DNA of 64,000 bases, taken from contig NZ_JBAMDD010000008.1 of the NCBI RefSeq assembly GCF_036961565.1, forward strand, positions 62,001-126,000. Direction: 5' to 3'. Under the pieces are notes generated by a model. It made no database searches, was not told the origin of the DNA, and was given only the letters and a program-made list of their open reading frames with translations. This document shows, in pieces, positions 34,053-42,114 of this stretch (its first letter is position 1; every line of letters begins with the position of its first letter). Source of the stretch: Chitinimonas sp036961565 (lineage in GTDB: Bacteria > Pseudomonadota > Gammaproteobacteria > Burkholderiales > Chitinimonadaceae). A program made the position numbers and the translations under genes.

Positions 34053-34958
34053 CTACCCGCGTTTCCTTCCCATCACGTCGAGGAATACCGATTCCAGATC
34101 GGGCTTGAGTATTTCCATGTCCTGCACAGCCACCCCCGCTTCACGCAGGGTGGCCAGCATGCCCTCCAGCGTACCGCAGTCATCTAGCTTGAGCTGATAG
34201 GCCCCGCCCTCCTGGCTGACCAGCAAAGGCTGCAGGGCTGCCGGCAGCACATCGGGGAACAGGCGCAGCGACAGTACCCGCGCCGAATGGGAGGCCATCA
34301 AGGCCGCCTTGTCGTCCAGCGCCACCAACTCGCCCTGCTTGAGCATGGCAATCCGGTTGCACAGCGTCTCGGCCTCCTCCAGATAATGGGTGGTCAGCAC
34401 GATGGTGTGGCCTTCGCCATTGAGCCGCTGGATAAACGCCCACAGGGTCTGGCGCAAGGCGACATCCACGCCGGCCGTAGGCTCGTCCAGCACAATGACC
34501 GGCGGCTTGTGCACCAGCGCCTGGGCCACCATCACCCGCCGCTTCATGCCACCAGAGAGCGCCCGCATATTGGCGTCCGCCTTGCTGGCCAGGCCAAGCT
34601 GCTCCAGCAGCTCATCTATCCAGGCCTGGTTGCGGCGCAGGCCAAAATAGCCGGACTGGAACTGCAAGGTCTCGCGCACGGTAAAGAAAGGGTCGAAGGT
34701 CAGCTCCTGCGGCACGATGCCGACCTTGCGGCGCGCCGCCCTGTAGTCGCGCTGCACATCGCTGCCCAGCACCTCGGCCGTGCCGCTGTCGGCCTGGGTC
34801 AGGCCGCCCAACACCGAAATTAGGGTGGTCTTGCCGGCACCATTGGGGCCCAGCAGGGCAAAGAACTCGCCCTCGCGCACCTCAAGGTCTATCCCCTTGA
34901 GGGCTTCAAGCTCCCCAAAGCGCTTCTTGACGGCGGAAAAGCGGATAGCTACGGACAT
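34053..34958 (-). CDS. ABC transporter ATP-binding protein (YadG-like)
   Basis: A 301-residue ATPase of the ABC-2/drug-exporter class. Walker A is GPNGAGKT at 37-44, the signature is LSGGMKRR near 137, Walker B is VIVLDEPTAGVD, and the H-loop is VLTTHYLEEAE. The C-terminal 80 residues form the extra domain common in YadG/CcmA-like exporters. It is encoded immediately before its permease. Confidence 0.92.
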   Translation of the reverse strand: MSVAIRFSAVKKRFGELEALKGIDLEVREGEFFALLGPNGAGKTTLISVLGGLTQADSGTAEVLGSDVQRDYRAARRKVGIVPQELTFDPFFTVRETLQFQSGYFGLRRNQAWIDELLEQLGLASKADANMRALSGGMKRRVMVAQALVHKPPVIVLDEPTAGVDVALRQTLWAFIQRLNGEGHTIVLTTHYLEEAETLCNRIAMLKQGELVALDDKAALMASHSARVLSLRLFPDVLPAALQPLLVSQEGGAYQLKLDDCGTLEGMLATLREAGVAVQDMEILKPDLESVFLDVMGRKRG

Positions 34959-35055
34959 GGCGATAAAAGGCGGAAAACGTGAATTCTACCCGAGCCGGGC
35001 GAGGAGCAAACCAAGATTACGCAGGACGGCCCCAGGCCGCCTGCGACAGGCGCAC

Positions 35056-35940
35056 TCAGGGGGTGGGCAGCAAGGGGGCAGCCTCAGGTTCGGTAGCGGC
35101 TGGCTCGGTGGCCTGTGGTTCTGCCATGGCCGCAGGCGTCGGCGCAGGCGCCGGCACGGTCTCAGCCGGCTGTTGCTGTGGCGCTGCAGGTGCAGCGGGA
35201 GTGGCAGGTGCCGGCTCAGCCGGTTCAGTCTCTTCCGCCTCAACCTCACCCAGGGGCAAGGGCTGGGCCGGTGCACCATCCCAGACCAGGTTGTAGCGGC
35301 GCTGCAGATAGCTGTCGCGCACAAAACCGTACTCGTCACCAAACGAGGCCGATTCAATCAGCGCATCAGCCGGCAGCAGGGTGGCGCGGGTATCCACCAG
35401 CTTGAGCAGGTTCAGCCCCAGGCTGGTGTCGTCATCATGCAGGGCGCGCATGGGGTTGAGGGCATAGCTGCCCACCCAGTCACTGCTGTCGCGCAAGGTC
35501 TTGGGCCCCAGGAACGGCATCACGATATAGGGGCCGGACGGCACGCCCCAGGCACCCAGCACCTGGCCAAAGTCTTCATCATGCTTGGGCAGGCCAGCTG
35601 GCGTGGCGATATCAATCAGGCCAAACAGGCCCAGGGTGGAGTTGAACACCACCCGGCCACCGTCACTGACCGCCTCGCGCCATTTGCCCTGCAGCAGGTT
35701 GGACGCGCCGATATAGATGTCTTCCAGATTACCGAAGAAATTACTCACCCCCGCCCGCACCGGCTTGGGCGTGATCGCCACATAGCCCTGCGCCACCGGC
35801 TTGAGCACCGCCTTGTCTACGGCACTATTGAAGGCATAAACCTTACGGTTCACCGGCTCCAGCGGGTCGTAATGATTGGCGGGCGTAGCACAGGCCACCA
35901 GCAGCAGCGGGCTGAGCAGCAAGGTGTAGGGGTGGCGCAT
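35056..35940 (-). CDS. mlaA: Intermembrane phospholipid transport lipoprotein MlaA (VacJ)
   Basis: A 294-residue outer-membrane lipoprotein that removes phospholipids from the outer leaflet. The lipobox LLLVACAT puts the lipidated cysteine at residue 17. YDPLEPVNRKVYAFN, NFFGNLEDI and GLPKHDEDFGQVLGAWGV are conserved family motifs. The last 65 residues are a low-complexity Pro/Ala/Glu tail that E. coli MlaA lacks. A GGAG box precedes the ATG. It is set apart from mlaB by 138 bp with two hairpins. Confidence 0.95.
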   Translation of the reverse strand: MRHPYTLLLSPLLLVACATPANHYDPLEPVNRKVYAFNSAVDKAVLKPVAQGYVAITPKPVRAGVSNFFGNLEDIYIGASNLLQGKWREAVSDGGRVVFNSTLGLFGLIDIATPAGLPKHDEDFGQVLGAWGVPSGPYIVMPFLGPKTLRDSSDWVGSYALNPMRALHDDDTSLGLNLLKLVDTRATLLPADALIESASFGDEYGFVRDSYLQRRYNLVWDGAPAQPLPLGEVEAEETEPAEPAPATPAAPAAPQQQPAETVPAPAPTPAAMAEPQATEPAATEPEAAPLLPTP

Positions 35941-35972
35941 AAAAACTCCGTAGCCGTTTAGACTGAAGCATA

Positions 35973-36021
35973 GAGCCTGTCCCGAACAATTTCGCGGGCG
36001 AAACGGTTCACGGACAGGCTC
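35973..36021. repeat. Palindrome of the AGAGCCTG type between mlaB and mlaA
   Basis: GAGCCTGTCC (35973-35982) and GGACAGGCTC (36012-36021) pair perfectly. Inside them TTTCGC / GCGAAA (35990-35995, 35998-36003) forms a second stem around a two-base loop. The outer end and the TTTCGC step resemble the terminal repeats of the 280-bp element at 21994-22273, so it may be a minimal relative. There is no T-run. Confidence 0.55.
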
Positions 36022-36029
36022 CAGGCAAT

Positions 36030-36059
36030 CAGCAACGGCGCCCGCAGGCGCCGATGCTG
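36030..36059. other. Second hairpin in the mlaB-mlaA gap
   Basis: CAGCA-A-CGGCGCC pairs with GGCGCCG-A-TGCTG around a 4-base loop, giving 12 bp with one A-A mismatch. It lies 20 bases after the mlaB stop. With the neighbouring palindrome it could reduce read-through into mlaA or block 3' exonucleases. Confidence 0.5.
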
Positions 36060-36078
36060 TTGGGGTGACACTAGGACA

Positions 36079-36354
36079 TCATCCCTGCACGCTGGGCAGG
36101 AACGCCTCAACACCATACAAGGCGGCAAGGCTGGTAAGGTTGGCAGGTGGCTGCGACAAGGCAATCCGCCGCCCCTGCGCCAGCGCATCACGCTGCCAGT
36201 GCAGCAGCAGGCTGACAGCGGTGGAATCAATCTCGCTGACCTCAGACAGATCAATCAGCAATTCCGGCGCCGACAAGCTGCCGGCCACCTCCGCCTGCAC
36301 CCGGCAGATCGAATCCAGCGTCAGCGCACCGCTGAGCTTGACGGTCTCAGCCAT
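36079..36354 (-). CDS. mlaB: STAS-domain subunit MlaB
   Basis: A 91-residue cytoplasmic STAS protein that binds and activates the MlaF ATPase. The STAS core LLIDLSEVSEIDSTAVSLLLHW is clear, with a serine-threonine pair after the aspartate. It lies 2 bases after mlaC, in the standard mlaFEDCB order. Confidence 0.92.
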   Translation of the reverse strand: MAETVKLSGALTLDSICRVQAEVAGSLSAPELLIDLSEVSEIDSTAVSLLLHWQRDALAQGRRIALSQPPANLTSLAALYGVEAFLPSVQG

Positions 36355-36356
36355 GA

Positions 36357-36965
36357 TTACTTGGCCGGTGCCTTGGCCGACTGGGCCGCATTGCGGTCAG
36401 CCAGTGCCTTTACCAGGCCATCGATGCCATCCTTCTGGATGGTCTGGGTGAAGCTGGTGCGGTAGTTGGTCACCAGGCTCACGCCTTCAACGGTCACGTC
36501 ATAGACCTTCCAGTCGCTGCCGGTCTTGCCCAGACGGTAATCGATGGGGAAAGGCTGGCCGCTGGCAGCAGATACTTCAGTACGCACAATCACATCGGTG
36601 TCGGTATCGGCCATCTTGACCGGCTTCACTTCAATACCTTGCAGCTTGTTCACACCGATGGCGGTGGAGTAGGTACGCACCAGCAGGGTACGGAACTCGC
36701 GCGACAGGGCGGCCTGCTGCTCGGGGGTAGCCTGTTTCCAGTATTTGCCCACGGCCAGCGAGGTCAGCCGGTTAAAGTCGAAGCTGGGCAGCACCTTGGC
36801 TTCCACCAGCTCGCGGAAGCGCTTGTCGGCCGGTGTCAGGTTTTCCTTCTTGATCACCTCCAGCACATCCTTGCTGGTGGTGCGCACCAGTTGCTCGGGC
36901 GCGGGGACATCGGCGGTAGCGGTCAGGCCGGCCACCAGCATCATGAAAGCAAAAAATTTACGCAT
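36357..36965 (-). CDS. mlaC: Periplasmic phospholipid-binding protein MlaC
   Basis: A 202-residue periplasmic shuttle carrying phospholipids between MlaA at the outer membrane and the MlaFEDB complex. It has a signal peptide at residues 1-18 (MRKFFAFMMLVAGLTATA). The family core includes DFNRLTSLAVGKYWKQATPE, the YRLGKTGSDWKVYDV strands and the C-terminal VTNYRTSFTQTIQKDG. Confidence 0.95.
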   Translation of the reverse strand: MRKFFAFMMLVAGLTATADVPAPEQLVRTTSKDVLEVIKKENLTPADKRFRELVEAKVLPSFDFNRLTSLAVGKYWKQATPEQQAALSREFRTLLVRTYSTAIGVNKLQGIEVKPVKMADTDTDVIVRTEVSAASGQPFPIDYRLGKTGSDWKVYDVTVEGVSLVTNYRTSFTQTIQKDGIDGLVKALADRNAAQSAKAPAK

Positions 36966-36980
36966 TATCGTCGTGTCCTG

Positions 36981-37466
36981 TTATGGGGCGGGTTGTGCCT
37001 GAGAGGGATTCTCCGCAGCCTTGCTGAACATGAACTGACTGATCAGTTTCTCCAGCACGACAGCAGACGAAGTCAGTGTGATTCGATCGCCAGACTTCAA
37101 CATGGTTTCATCTCCGCCAGCTTCAAGCCCTATGTACTGATCACCCAGTATGCCCGAGGTCAGGATTTCGGCCGAAGTATCGCGGCTGAACTGATAGCCC
37201 TGCTCGATATCGAGGTCCACCACGGCACGGTAGGTGGCGGAATCCAGATGGATGCCGGCCACCCGGCCCACCAGCACACCCGCACTCTTGATGGGTGCGC
37301 GGGCCTTCAGGCCACCGATATTGTCGAAGGCAGCCGTCACCCGATAGGTAGGCTTGGTGCCCCCGTTGGAAACGTTGCTGACACGCAACGCCAGGAAGGC
37401 CAGCGCGGCCACGCCCAGTATTACAAACAGGCCGACCCAGAAATCATAAACGCGGCGATTCATCAA
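36981..37466 (-). CDS. mlaD: MCE-domain subunit MlaD
   Basis: A 161-residue inner-membrane protein with an N-terminal helix (VGLFVILGVAALAFLALRV) and one periplasmic MCE domain (about 38-120, including APIKSAGVLVGRVAGI and GILGDQYIGLEAGG). MlaD forms the hexameric ring through which lipids pass. It overlaps mlaE by 4 bases. Confidence 0.95.
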   Translation of the reverse strand: MMNRRVYDFWVGLFVILGVAALAFLALRVSNVSNGGTKPTYRVTAAFDNIGGLKARAPIKSAGVLVGRVAGIHLDSATYRAVVDLDIEQGYQFSRDTSAEILTSGILGDQYIGLEAGGDETMLKSGDRITLTSSAVVLEKLISQFMFSKAAENPSQAQPAP

Positions 37467-38257
37467 ATACCCCTAAACATGAATGCGGTCAGGATGAAAT
37501 CCAGACCCAGAATAACCAGCGAAGAAGTCACCACCGTGCGAGTGGTCGCACCGGACACCCCTTCCGCAGTGGGCGGGGCATCAAAGCCCTCGAACACCGC
37601 AATAATCGAAACAGCCACGCCAAACACCACGCTCTTGACGAGGCCATTGCCCACATCGTTGAACAGATCAACCTGGGCCTGCATCTGCGACCAGAACGTA
37701 CCGGCATCGACGCCGATCAGCACCACGCCGACCACGTAACCGCCCAGAATGCCCATGGCTGAGAACAACGCCGCCAGGATGGGCATGGACAGCACGCCCG
37801 CCCAGAAACGCGGCGCCACCACCCGGGCCACCGGGTTCACGGCCATCATCTCCATGGCAGCCAGTTGCTCGGTTGCCTTCATCATGCCGATTTCGGCCGT
37901 AATGGCAGAACCCGCCCGGCTGGCAAACAACAGACCTGCCACCACCGGCCCGAGTTCACGCAACAGGCTCAGCGACACCAGCACGCCCAGCGCCTCCGAT
38001 GCACCAAAGCGCACCAGGGTGTCGTAGCCCTGCAGGCCCAGCACCATGCCCACAAACAGGCCCGATACCAGAATGATGACCAGCGACAGCACGCCGGTAA
38101 AAAACACTTCGCGGATAACCAGCCCAGGTCGGCGGAAGGAGGTGCCGGAATGCCACAGCACCGCCATCAGGAAACGAAAACCGAATCCCAGCTTCTCCAT
38201 CGTATTGACGACAGGCTCACCCAGGCGGCGCACCCGCTTTTCCAGCCAATCAAGCAC
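37463..38257 (-). CDS. mlaE: Permease subunit MlaE
   Basis: A 264-residue membrane protein of the MlaE family. The hallmark LRELGPVVAGLLFASRAGSAITAE segment is present (in pieces LRELGPVVAGLL and RAGSAITAEIGMMK), with five or six hydrophobic helices. It is the membrane core of the MlaFEDB lipid transporter. It overlaps mlaF by 8 bases. Confidence 0.95.
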   Translation of the reverse strand: MLDWLEKRVRRLGEPVVNTMEKLGFGFRFLMAVLWHSGTSFRRPGLVIREVFFTGVLSLVIILVSGLFVGMVLGLQGYDTLVRFGASEALGVLVSLSLLRELGPVVAGLLFASRAGSAITAEIGMMKATEQLAAMEMMAVNPVARVVAPRFWAGVLSMPILAALFSAMGILGGYVVGVVLIGVDAGTFWSQMQAQVDLFNDVGNGLVKSVVFGVAVSIIAVFEGFDAPPTAEGVSGATTRTVVTSSLVILGLDFILTAFMFRGI

Positions 38258-39080
38258 GGCGCACTCCCATCAGTTCATCGGTATACGGCTTGGCCGGGTA
38301 TTGGAAAGGCACAGGGCCATCAGGCAGGCCATCGACAAACTGATGCACATAGGGCTCAGCCGAAGCCGTGATCTCAGCCGGCGTACCCTCGGCCACGATC
38401 TTGCCCTCGGACACAAAATAGACATAGTCGACTATGCGCAGCGACTCCTGCACCGAGTGCGTCACCATGATGGAGGTGGCGCCCAGTGCATCATTGAGAT
38501 CACGTATCAGCTTGCCTATCACCCCCAGCGAAATGGGGTCCAGGCCGGCAAACGGCTCGTCATACAGCATCAGCACCGGGTCCAGCGCAATGGCACGAGC
38601 CAGCGCCACCCGGCGGGCCATGCCGCCAGACAGCTCTGACGGCATCAGCTTGGCAGCGCCACGCAGGCCCACCGCATTGAGCTTCATCAGCACCAGGTCG
38701 CGTATCATCGACTCGGGCAGCTCGGTATGCTCGCGCATCTGGAAAGCCACATTGTCGAACACCGACATATCGGTGAACAGGGCGCCGAACTGGAACAGCA
38801 TGCCCATCTTGCGGCGCAAGTGGTACAGCCCATCGCTGTCGAGCTCATGGACCACGCGACCAGCGACACGGACCTCGCCCTTGGAAGGCTTGATCTGGCC
38901 GCCGATAAGGCGCAGCAGGGTGGTCTTGCCGCAGCCGGAACCACCCATGATGGCGACCACCTTCCCCTTGGGTATCGTGAGGCTGATACCTTTGAGTATG
39001 GTACGGCGGTCGTAGGAAAATGTTACGTTGTCGATGTCGACAAGCGAGTCGGCGGGCACGTCGGGGGAGCTCAAGGGCAT
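38250..39080 (-). CDS. mlaF: ATP-binding subunit MlaF
   Basis: A 276-residue ABC ATPase powering phospholipid transport. Walker A is GGSGCGKT at 46-53, the signature is LSGGM at 150-154, Walker B is LMLYDEPFAGLD, and the H-loop is SIMVTHSVQES. It is the first gene of the mla run and is divergent from the sigma-54 regulator. The predicted promoter places the transcript start only a few bases before the ATG, so the mRNA may be nearly leaderless. Confidence 0.95.
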   Translation of the reverse strand: MPLSSPDVPADSLVDIDNVTFSYDRRTILKGISLTIPKGKVVAIMGGSGCGKTTLLRLIGGQIKPSKGEVRVAGRVVHELDSDGLYHLRRKMGMLFQFGALFTDMSVFDNVAFQMREHTELPESMIRDLVLMKLNAVGLRGAAKLMPSELSGGMARRVALARAIALDPVLMLYDEPFAGLDPISLGVIGKLIRDLNDALGATSIMVTHSVQESLRIVDYVYFVSEGKIVAEGTPAEITASAEPYVHQFVDGLPDGPVPFQYPAKPYTDELMGVRRA

Positions 39081-39093
39081 TGGGGGATTCGTA

Positions 39094-39123
39094 ATTCTAA
39101 AGTAAGCCAGCCTCAGACAACAA
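39094..39123 (-). promoter_or_regulatory. Candidate promoter of the mla operon
   Basis: On the minus strand, TTGTTG (complement of 39118-39123) and TAGAAT (complement of 39094-39099) are spaced by 18 bp. The -10 box matches five of six consensus bases. The start codon of mlaF is only 14 bases past the -10 box. Confidence 0.45.
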
Positions 39124-39241
39124 TTTTCATGCCGGGTTCATGTTGCAATGCAACAACATGGCCTTTCGTGGCAGGCACCAAACAGGTGCGCCCAATCCGC
39201 CATGAAATACTTCAACAGCCCCACGGCCGGGTGCTAGGATT

Positions 39242-39255
39242 GTCGAAACTTCGAC
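39242..39255. promoter_or_regulatory. Palindrome upstream of the sigma-54 regulator gene
   Basis: GTCGAA (39242-39247) and TTCGAC (39250-39255) are perfect inverted arms with a two-base spacer, 27 bases before the ATG at 39282. Position and symmetry suit an autoregulatory site. A further GTTGCA-A-TGCAAC palindrome lies at 39142-39154 in the same divergent region. Confidence 0.35.
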
Positions 39256-39281
39256 GCCCCTGCGCGCATTGGGAACGCTGA

Positions 39282-40691
39282 ATGGATATTGCCAAGCCCG
39301 GCCTCCTGCTGGTGGACGATGACCCGCTGATACGCGACACCCTGGGCTTTGTGCTCGGCGAAGCCTTCGAGGTCCGCAGCGCTGCCAGCCGGCCAGAAGC
39401 CGTCGCGCTCGCCAGTTCGGTCGAATTCCGTCCTGCCATCGCCCTGGTCGATCTGGGTCTGCCGCCCTCCCCCCACCAGCCCGACGAAGGCTTCCGCCTG
39501 ATCGTCGAACTGGCCGCCCTGGTGCCGGCCATCAAGATACTGGCACTCAGCGGCCAGACCAGCGAACACAACGCCCGCCATGCCCGCACCCTGGGCGCCA
39601 TCGATTTCATTGCCAAGCCCGCCAGCCCGGACCATATCCTGGCCGCCCTGACCCGCGCCCTGAACTGGCGTGCCGCCGAAGTCACACTGGCACCACAACT
39701 GCAGGTTGCCGGACTGATAGGCCAGAGCCCCTCCATGGAGCGGCTCAAGCGGCAGATACACCAGTTTGCCAACTCGCCCTTCCCGGTACTGGTCACCGGC
39801 GAGTCCGGCTCCGGCAAGGAAGGCGTGGCGCGGGCACTGCATGCCGCCTCCCGCCGTAACGAGCAACCCTATTTGGCCCTCAACTGTGCCGCCCTGGCCG
39901 AGAATCTGATCGAAGCCACCCTGTTCGGCCATGCCAAGGGCGCTTACACCGGCGCCACCACGGCCCGTGCAGGCTATTTCGAGGAAGTCGGCGAGGGCAC
40001 CCTGTTCCTGGACGAGATAGGCGAGCTGCCCCTGGGCCTGCAGGCCAAACTGCTGCGCGTATTGGAGAACGGCGAGTTCCAACGCCTGGGCGAAACCCAG
40101 ACCCGCGTCAGCCAAGCCAGGGTGGTAGCGGCCACCAATCGCGATCTGCGCAAGCAGTCGCGCAGCGGCGAATTCCGCGCCGACCTTTATCACCGGCTGT
40201 CGGTGCTGGCCATAGACACACCGCCACTGCGGGAACTGGGCGACGATCGCAGCCTGCTGCTGGAGCACTTCCTGCGCCTCTACGCCCAGCAACTGGCCGT
40301 CGCCCCCTTCCAGCTCGACGCCGAGGCCAGACAGGCCTGGCTGCGCTACCGCTTTCCCGGCAATGTACGGGAACTGCGCAACATCACCATCCGGCTGCTG
40401 GCCAAGCACCCTGGCGGGCAGATAGACAAGGCCACGCTGGCCGACGAGTTCGACAGCGAACAGATGGACACCGAGGCAGCGACCACGCAACCCGACCTGG
40501 ACGCCGCCATCCAGCTGCTACGCAGCCAGCCCGACTTCAACCTGGATGACTGGCTGGCCGCCTGGGAGCAAAGCTGCATCGCCGCCGCCCTGCAACTGGC
40601 AGACGGCAATATGAGCCAGGCCGCCCGCCTGCTGGGCGTCAACCGAACCACCCTGTATAGCCGGCTCGATAGCCAGCGGAAGGTAAGCTAG
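39282..40691 (+). CDS. Sigma-54-dependent response regulator
   Basis: A 469-residue NtrC-type activator. The receiver domain (about 6-125) has the acidic pocket Asp12-Asp13, phospho-acceptor Asp57 (LVDLGLP) and Lys112 (FIAKPAS), with a short proline-containing insertion after the phosphorylation site. The AAA+ domain has Walker A GESGSGKE at 173-180 and Walker B LFLDEIGEL near 244. The sigma-54 contact loop is GAYTGA (220-225), in place of the usual GAFTGA. A Fis-type helix-turn-helix ends the protein (NMSQAARLLGVNRTTLYSRL). No sensor kinase is adjacent. It heads the MSHA-like cluster, 2 bases before the next ATG. Confidence 0.93.
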   Translation: MDIAKPGLLLVDDDPLIRDTLGFVLGEAFEVRSAASRPEAVALASSVEFRPAIALVDLGLPPSPHQPDEGFRLIVELAALVPAIKILALSGQTSEHNARHARTLGAIDFIAKPASPDHILAALTRALNWRAAEVTLAPQLQVAGLIGQSPSMERLKRQIHQFANSPFPVLVTGESGSGKEGVARALHAASRRNEQPYLALNCAALAENLIEATLFGHAKGAYTGATTARAGYFEEVGEGTLFLDEIGELPLGLQAKLLRVLENGEFQRLGETQTRVSQARVVAATNRDLRKQSRSGEFRADLYHRLSVLAIDTPPLRELGDDRSLLLEHFLRLYAQQLAVAPFQLDAEARQAWLRYRFPGNVRELRNITIRLLAKHPGGQIDKATLADEFDSEQMDTEAATTQPDLDAAIQLLRSQPDFNLDDWLAAWEQSCIAAALQLADGNMSQAARLLGVNRTTLYSRLDSQRKVS

Positions 40692-40693
40692 CC

Positions 40694-42055
40694 ATGTACC
40701 TGGAGCACTACGGCCTGACCGAGCCACCATTCCGCATCACTCCCCACACCGAATTCTTCTACAAGGGCGCCAACCGGGGTGCCACGCTGGAGGCCCTGCA
40801 ATATGCCATTCTGCATGGCGAGGGCCTGGTCAAGGTCACCGGCGAGGTCGGTGCCGGCAAAACCATGCTATGCCGGGTGCTGATGGAGCGACTGCCGGCC
40901 AATATCGACACCGTCTACCTGGCCAACCCCAGCCTGAGCAAGGACGAGATTCTGCTGGCCATCGCCGACGACCTGCACCTGGACCTGGGCACCGCCCGCG
41001 CCAAGGTCTTGATACGCGCCCTGCAGGAAGCCCTGATTGCCCGCTATGCCGAAGGCCGCCAGGTGGTGGTGCTGATAGACGAGGCCCACGCCATGCCCGA
41101 GGAAAGCCTGGAAGAAGTCAGGTTGCTGTCCAACCTGGAGCACGGCCACCACAAGCTGATGCAGATCGTCCTGTTTGGCCAGCCCGAGCTGAACGACAAA
41201 CTGGCCGCCCAGCATATGCGCCAGCTGCGCGAGCGCATCACCCACGGCTTCGAGCTGGCCCCCTTGCGCCAGACCGATGTCGGCGATTACCTCATGTTCC
41301 GGCTACGCGCCGCCGGCTACAAAGGCCCGGACATCTTCACTGCCAAGGCGGTGCAACTGATCTCGGCCGAATCCGAAGGCCTGACCCGCCGCATCAACAT
41401 CCTGGCAGACAAGGCCCTGATTGCCTCGTTTGCCGCTGGCCGCCACCAGGTAGACCAGGCCGAAGCCCGCGCCGCCATCAAGGACAGCGGCTTCCGCCAC
41501 CGCCGACCCCTGCGCCTGGGCTGGCCCCTGGCCAGCACCGGCCTGGTCAGCCTGGGCCTGATCGCCGGCGCTACCGGCGGCCATTGGCTCACCCCCCAGG
41601 CTGCGCCTCCCGCCCGCACAGCCGCCCCGGCCGCCCAGATTCACCCCGCGCCAGCCATCACACCGCCCGCAGCAGCCCCTGCCCCCCCACCGGCCAACCC
41701 GCCAGCGACAGCGGATGCGCTGTTCGACACCCGCCTGGCACAAAGCCGCAGCGTACTGAACCAGCAAGCAGCAGGCAGCTACACCATCCTGCTGTCGGTC
41801 ACCCCCCGGCAGCGCCGGGCCGAGCTGGCCGATTTCCTGGGGCAGGCTGCACGCAAGCTGCCGGCAGACAGCCTGTATCTCTACCCCACCACCACCCGCG
41901 AAGGCACGCCGCACTATGGCCTGGCCTACGGCCTGTTTACCGACCAGCGCGCAGCCGCCCAGGCGCTGGCGCAGCTACCGCCCAACCTGCAGCGCAACCA
42001 ACCGATACTGCGCACCGTAGGTGGCATACGCGAAGAAATGTGGAAACAGCAATAA
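40694..42055 (+). CDS. ExeA/MshM-like AAA ATPase with transmembrane helix and SPOR-like tail
   Basis: A 453-residue protein. The N-terminal ExeA-type ATPase starts MYLEHYGLTEPPFRITPH, with Walker A GEVGAGKT at 50-57 and Walker B VVVLIDEAHAMP (Asp129-Glu130). A membrane helix lies at about 280-298. A proline/alanine linker then leads to a C-terminal region that resembles a SPOR-type peptidoglycan-binding fold (YTILLSVTP, GLAYGLFTDQRAAAQAL). ExeA/MshM proteins help assemble secretins across peptidoglycan, which fits the secretin gene next to it. Confidence 0.88.
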   Translation: MYLEHYGLTEPPFRITPHTEFFYKGANRGATLEALQYAILHGEGLVKVTGEVGAGKTMLCRVLMERLPANIDTVYLANPSLSKDEILLAIADDLHLDLGTARAKVLIRALQEALIARYAEGRQVVVLIDEAHAMPEESLEEVRLLSNLEHGHHKLMQIVLFGQPELNDKLAAQHMRQLRERITHGFELAPLRQTDVGDYLMFRLRAAGYKGPDIFTAKAVQLISAESEGLTRRINILADKALIASFAAGRHQVDQAEARAAIKDSGFRHRRPLRLGWPLASTGLVSLGLIAGATGGHWLTPQAAPPARTAAPAAQIHPAPAITPPAAAPAPPPANPPATADALFDTRLAQSRSVLNQQAAGSYTILLSVTPRQRRAELADFLGQAARKLPADSLYLYPTTTREGTPHYGLAYGLFTDQRAAAQALAQLPPNLQRNQPILRTVGGIREEMWKQQ

Positions 42056-42114
42056 ATCTTATAAATCAGCCATTTCCAAGCTAAAGCTAAAGTACAGGTA
42101 TAGAATCAGAGCAA

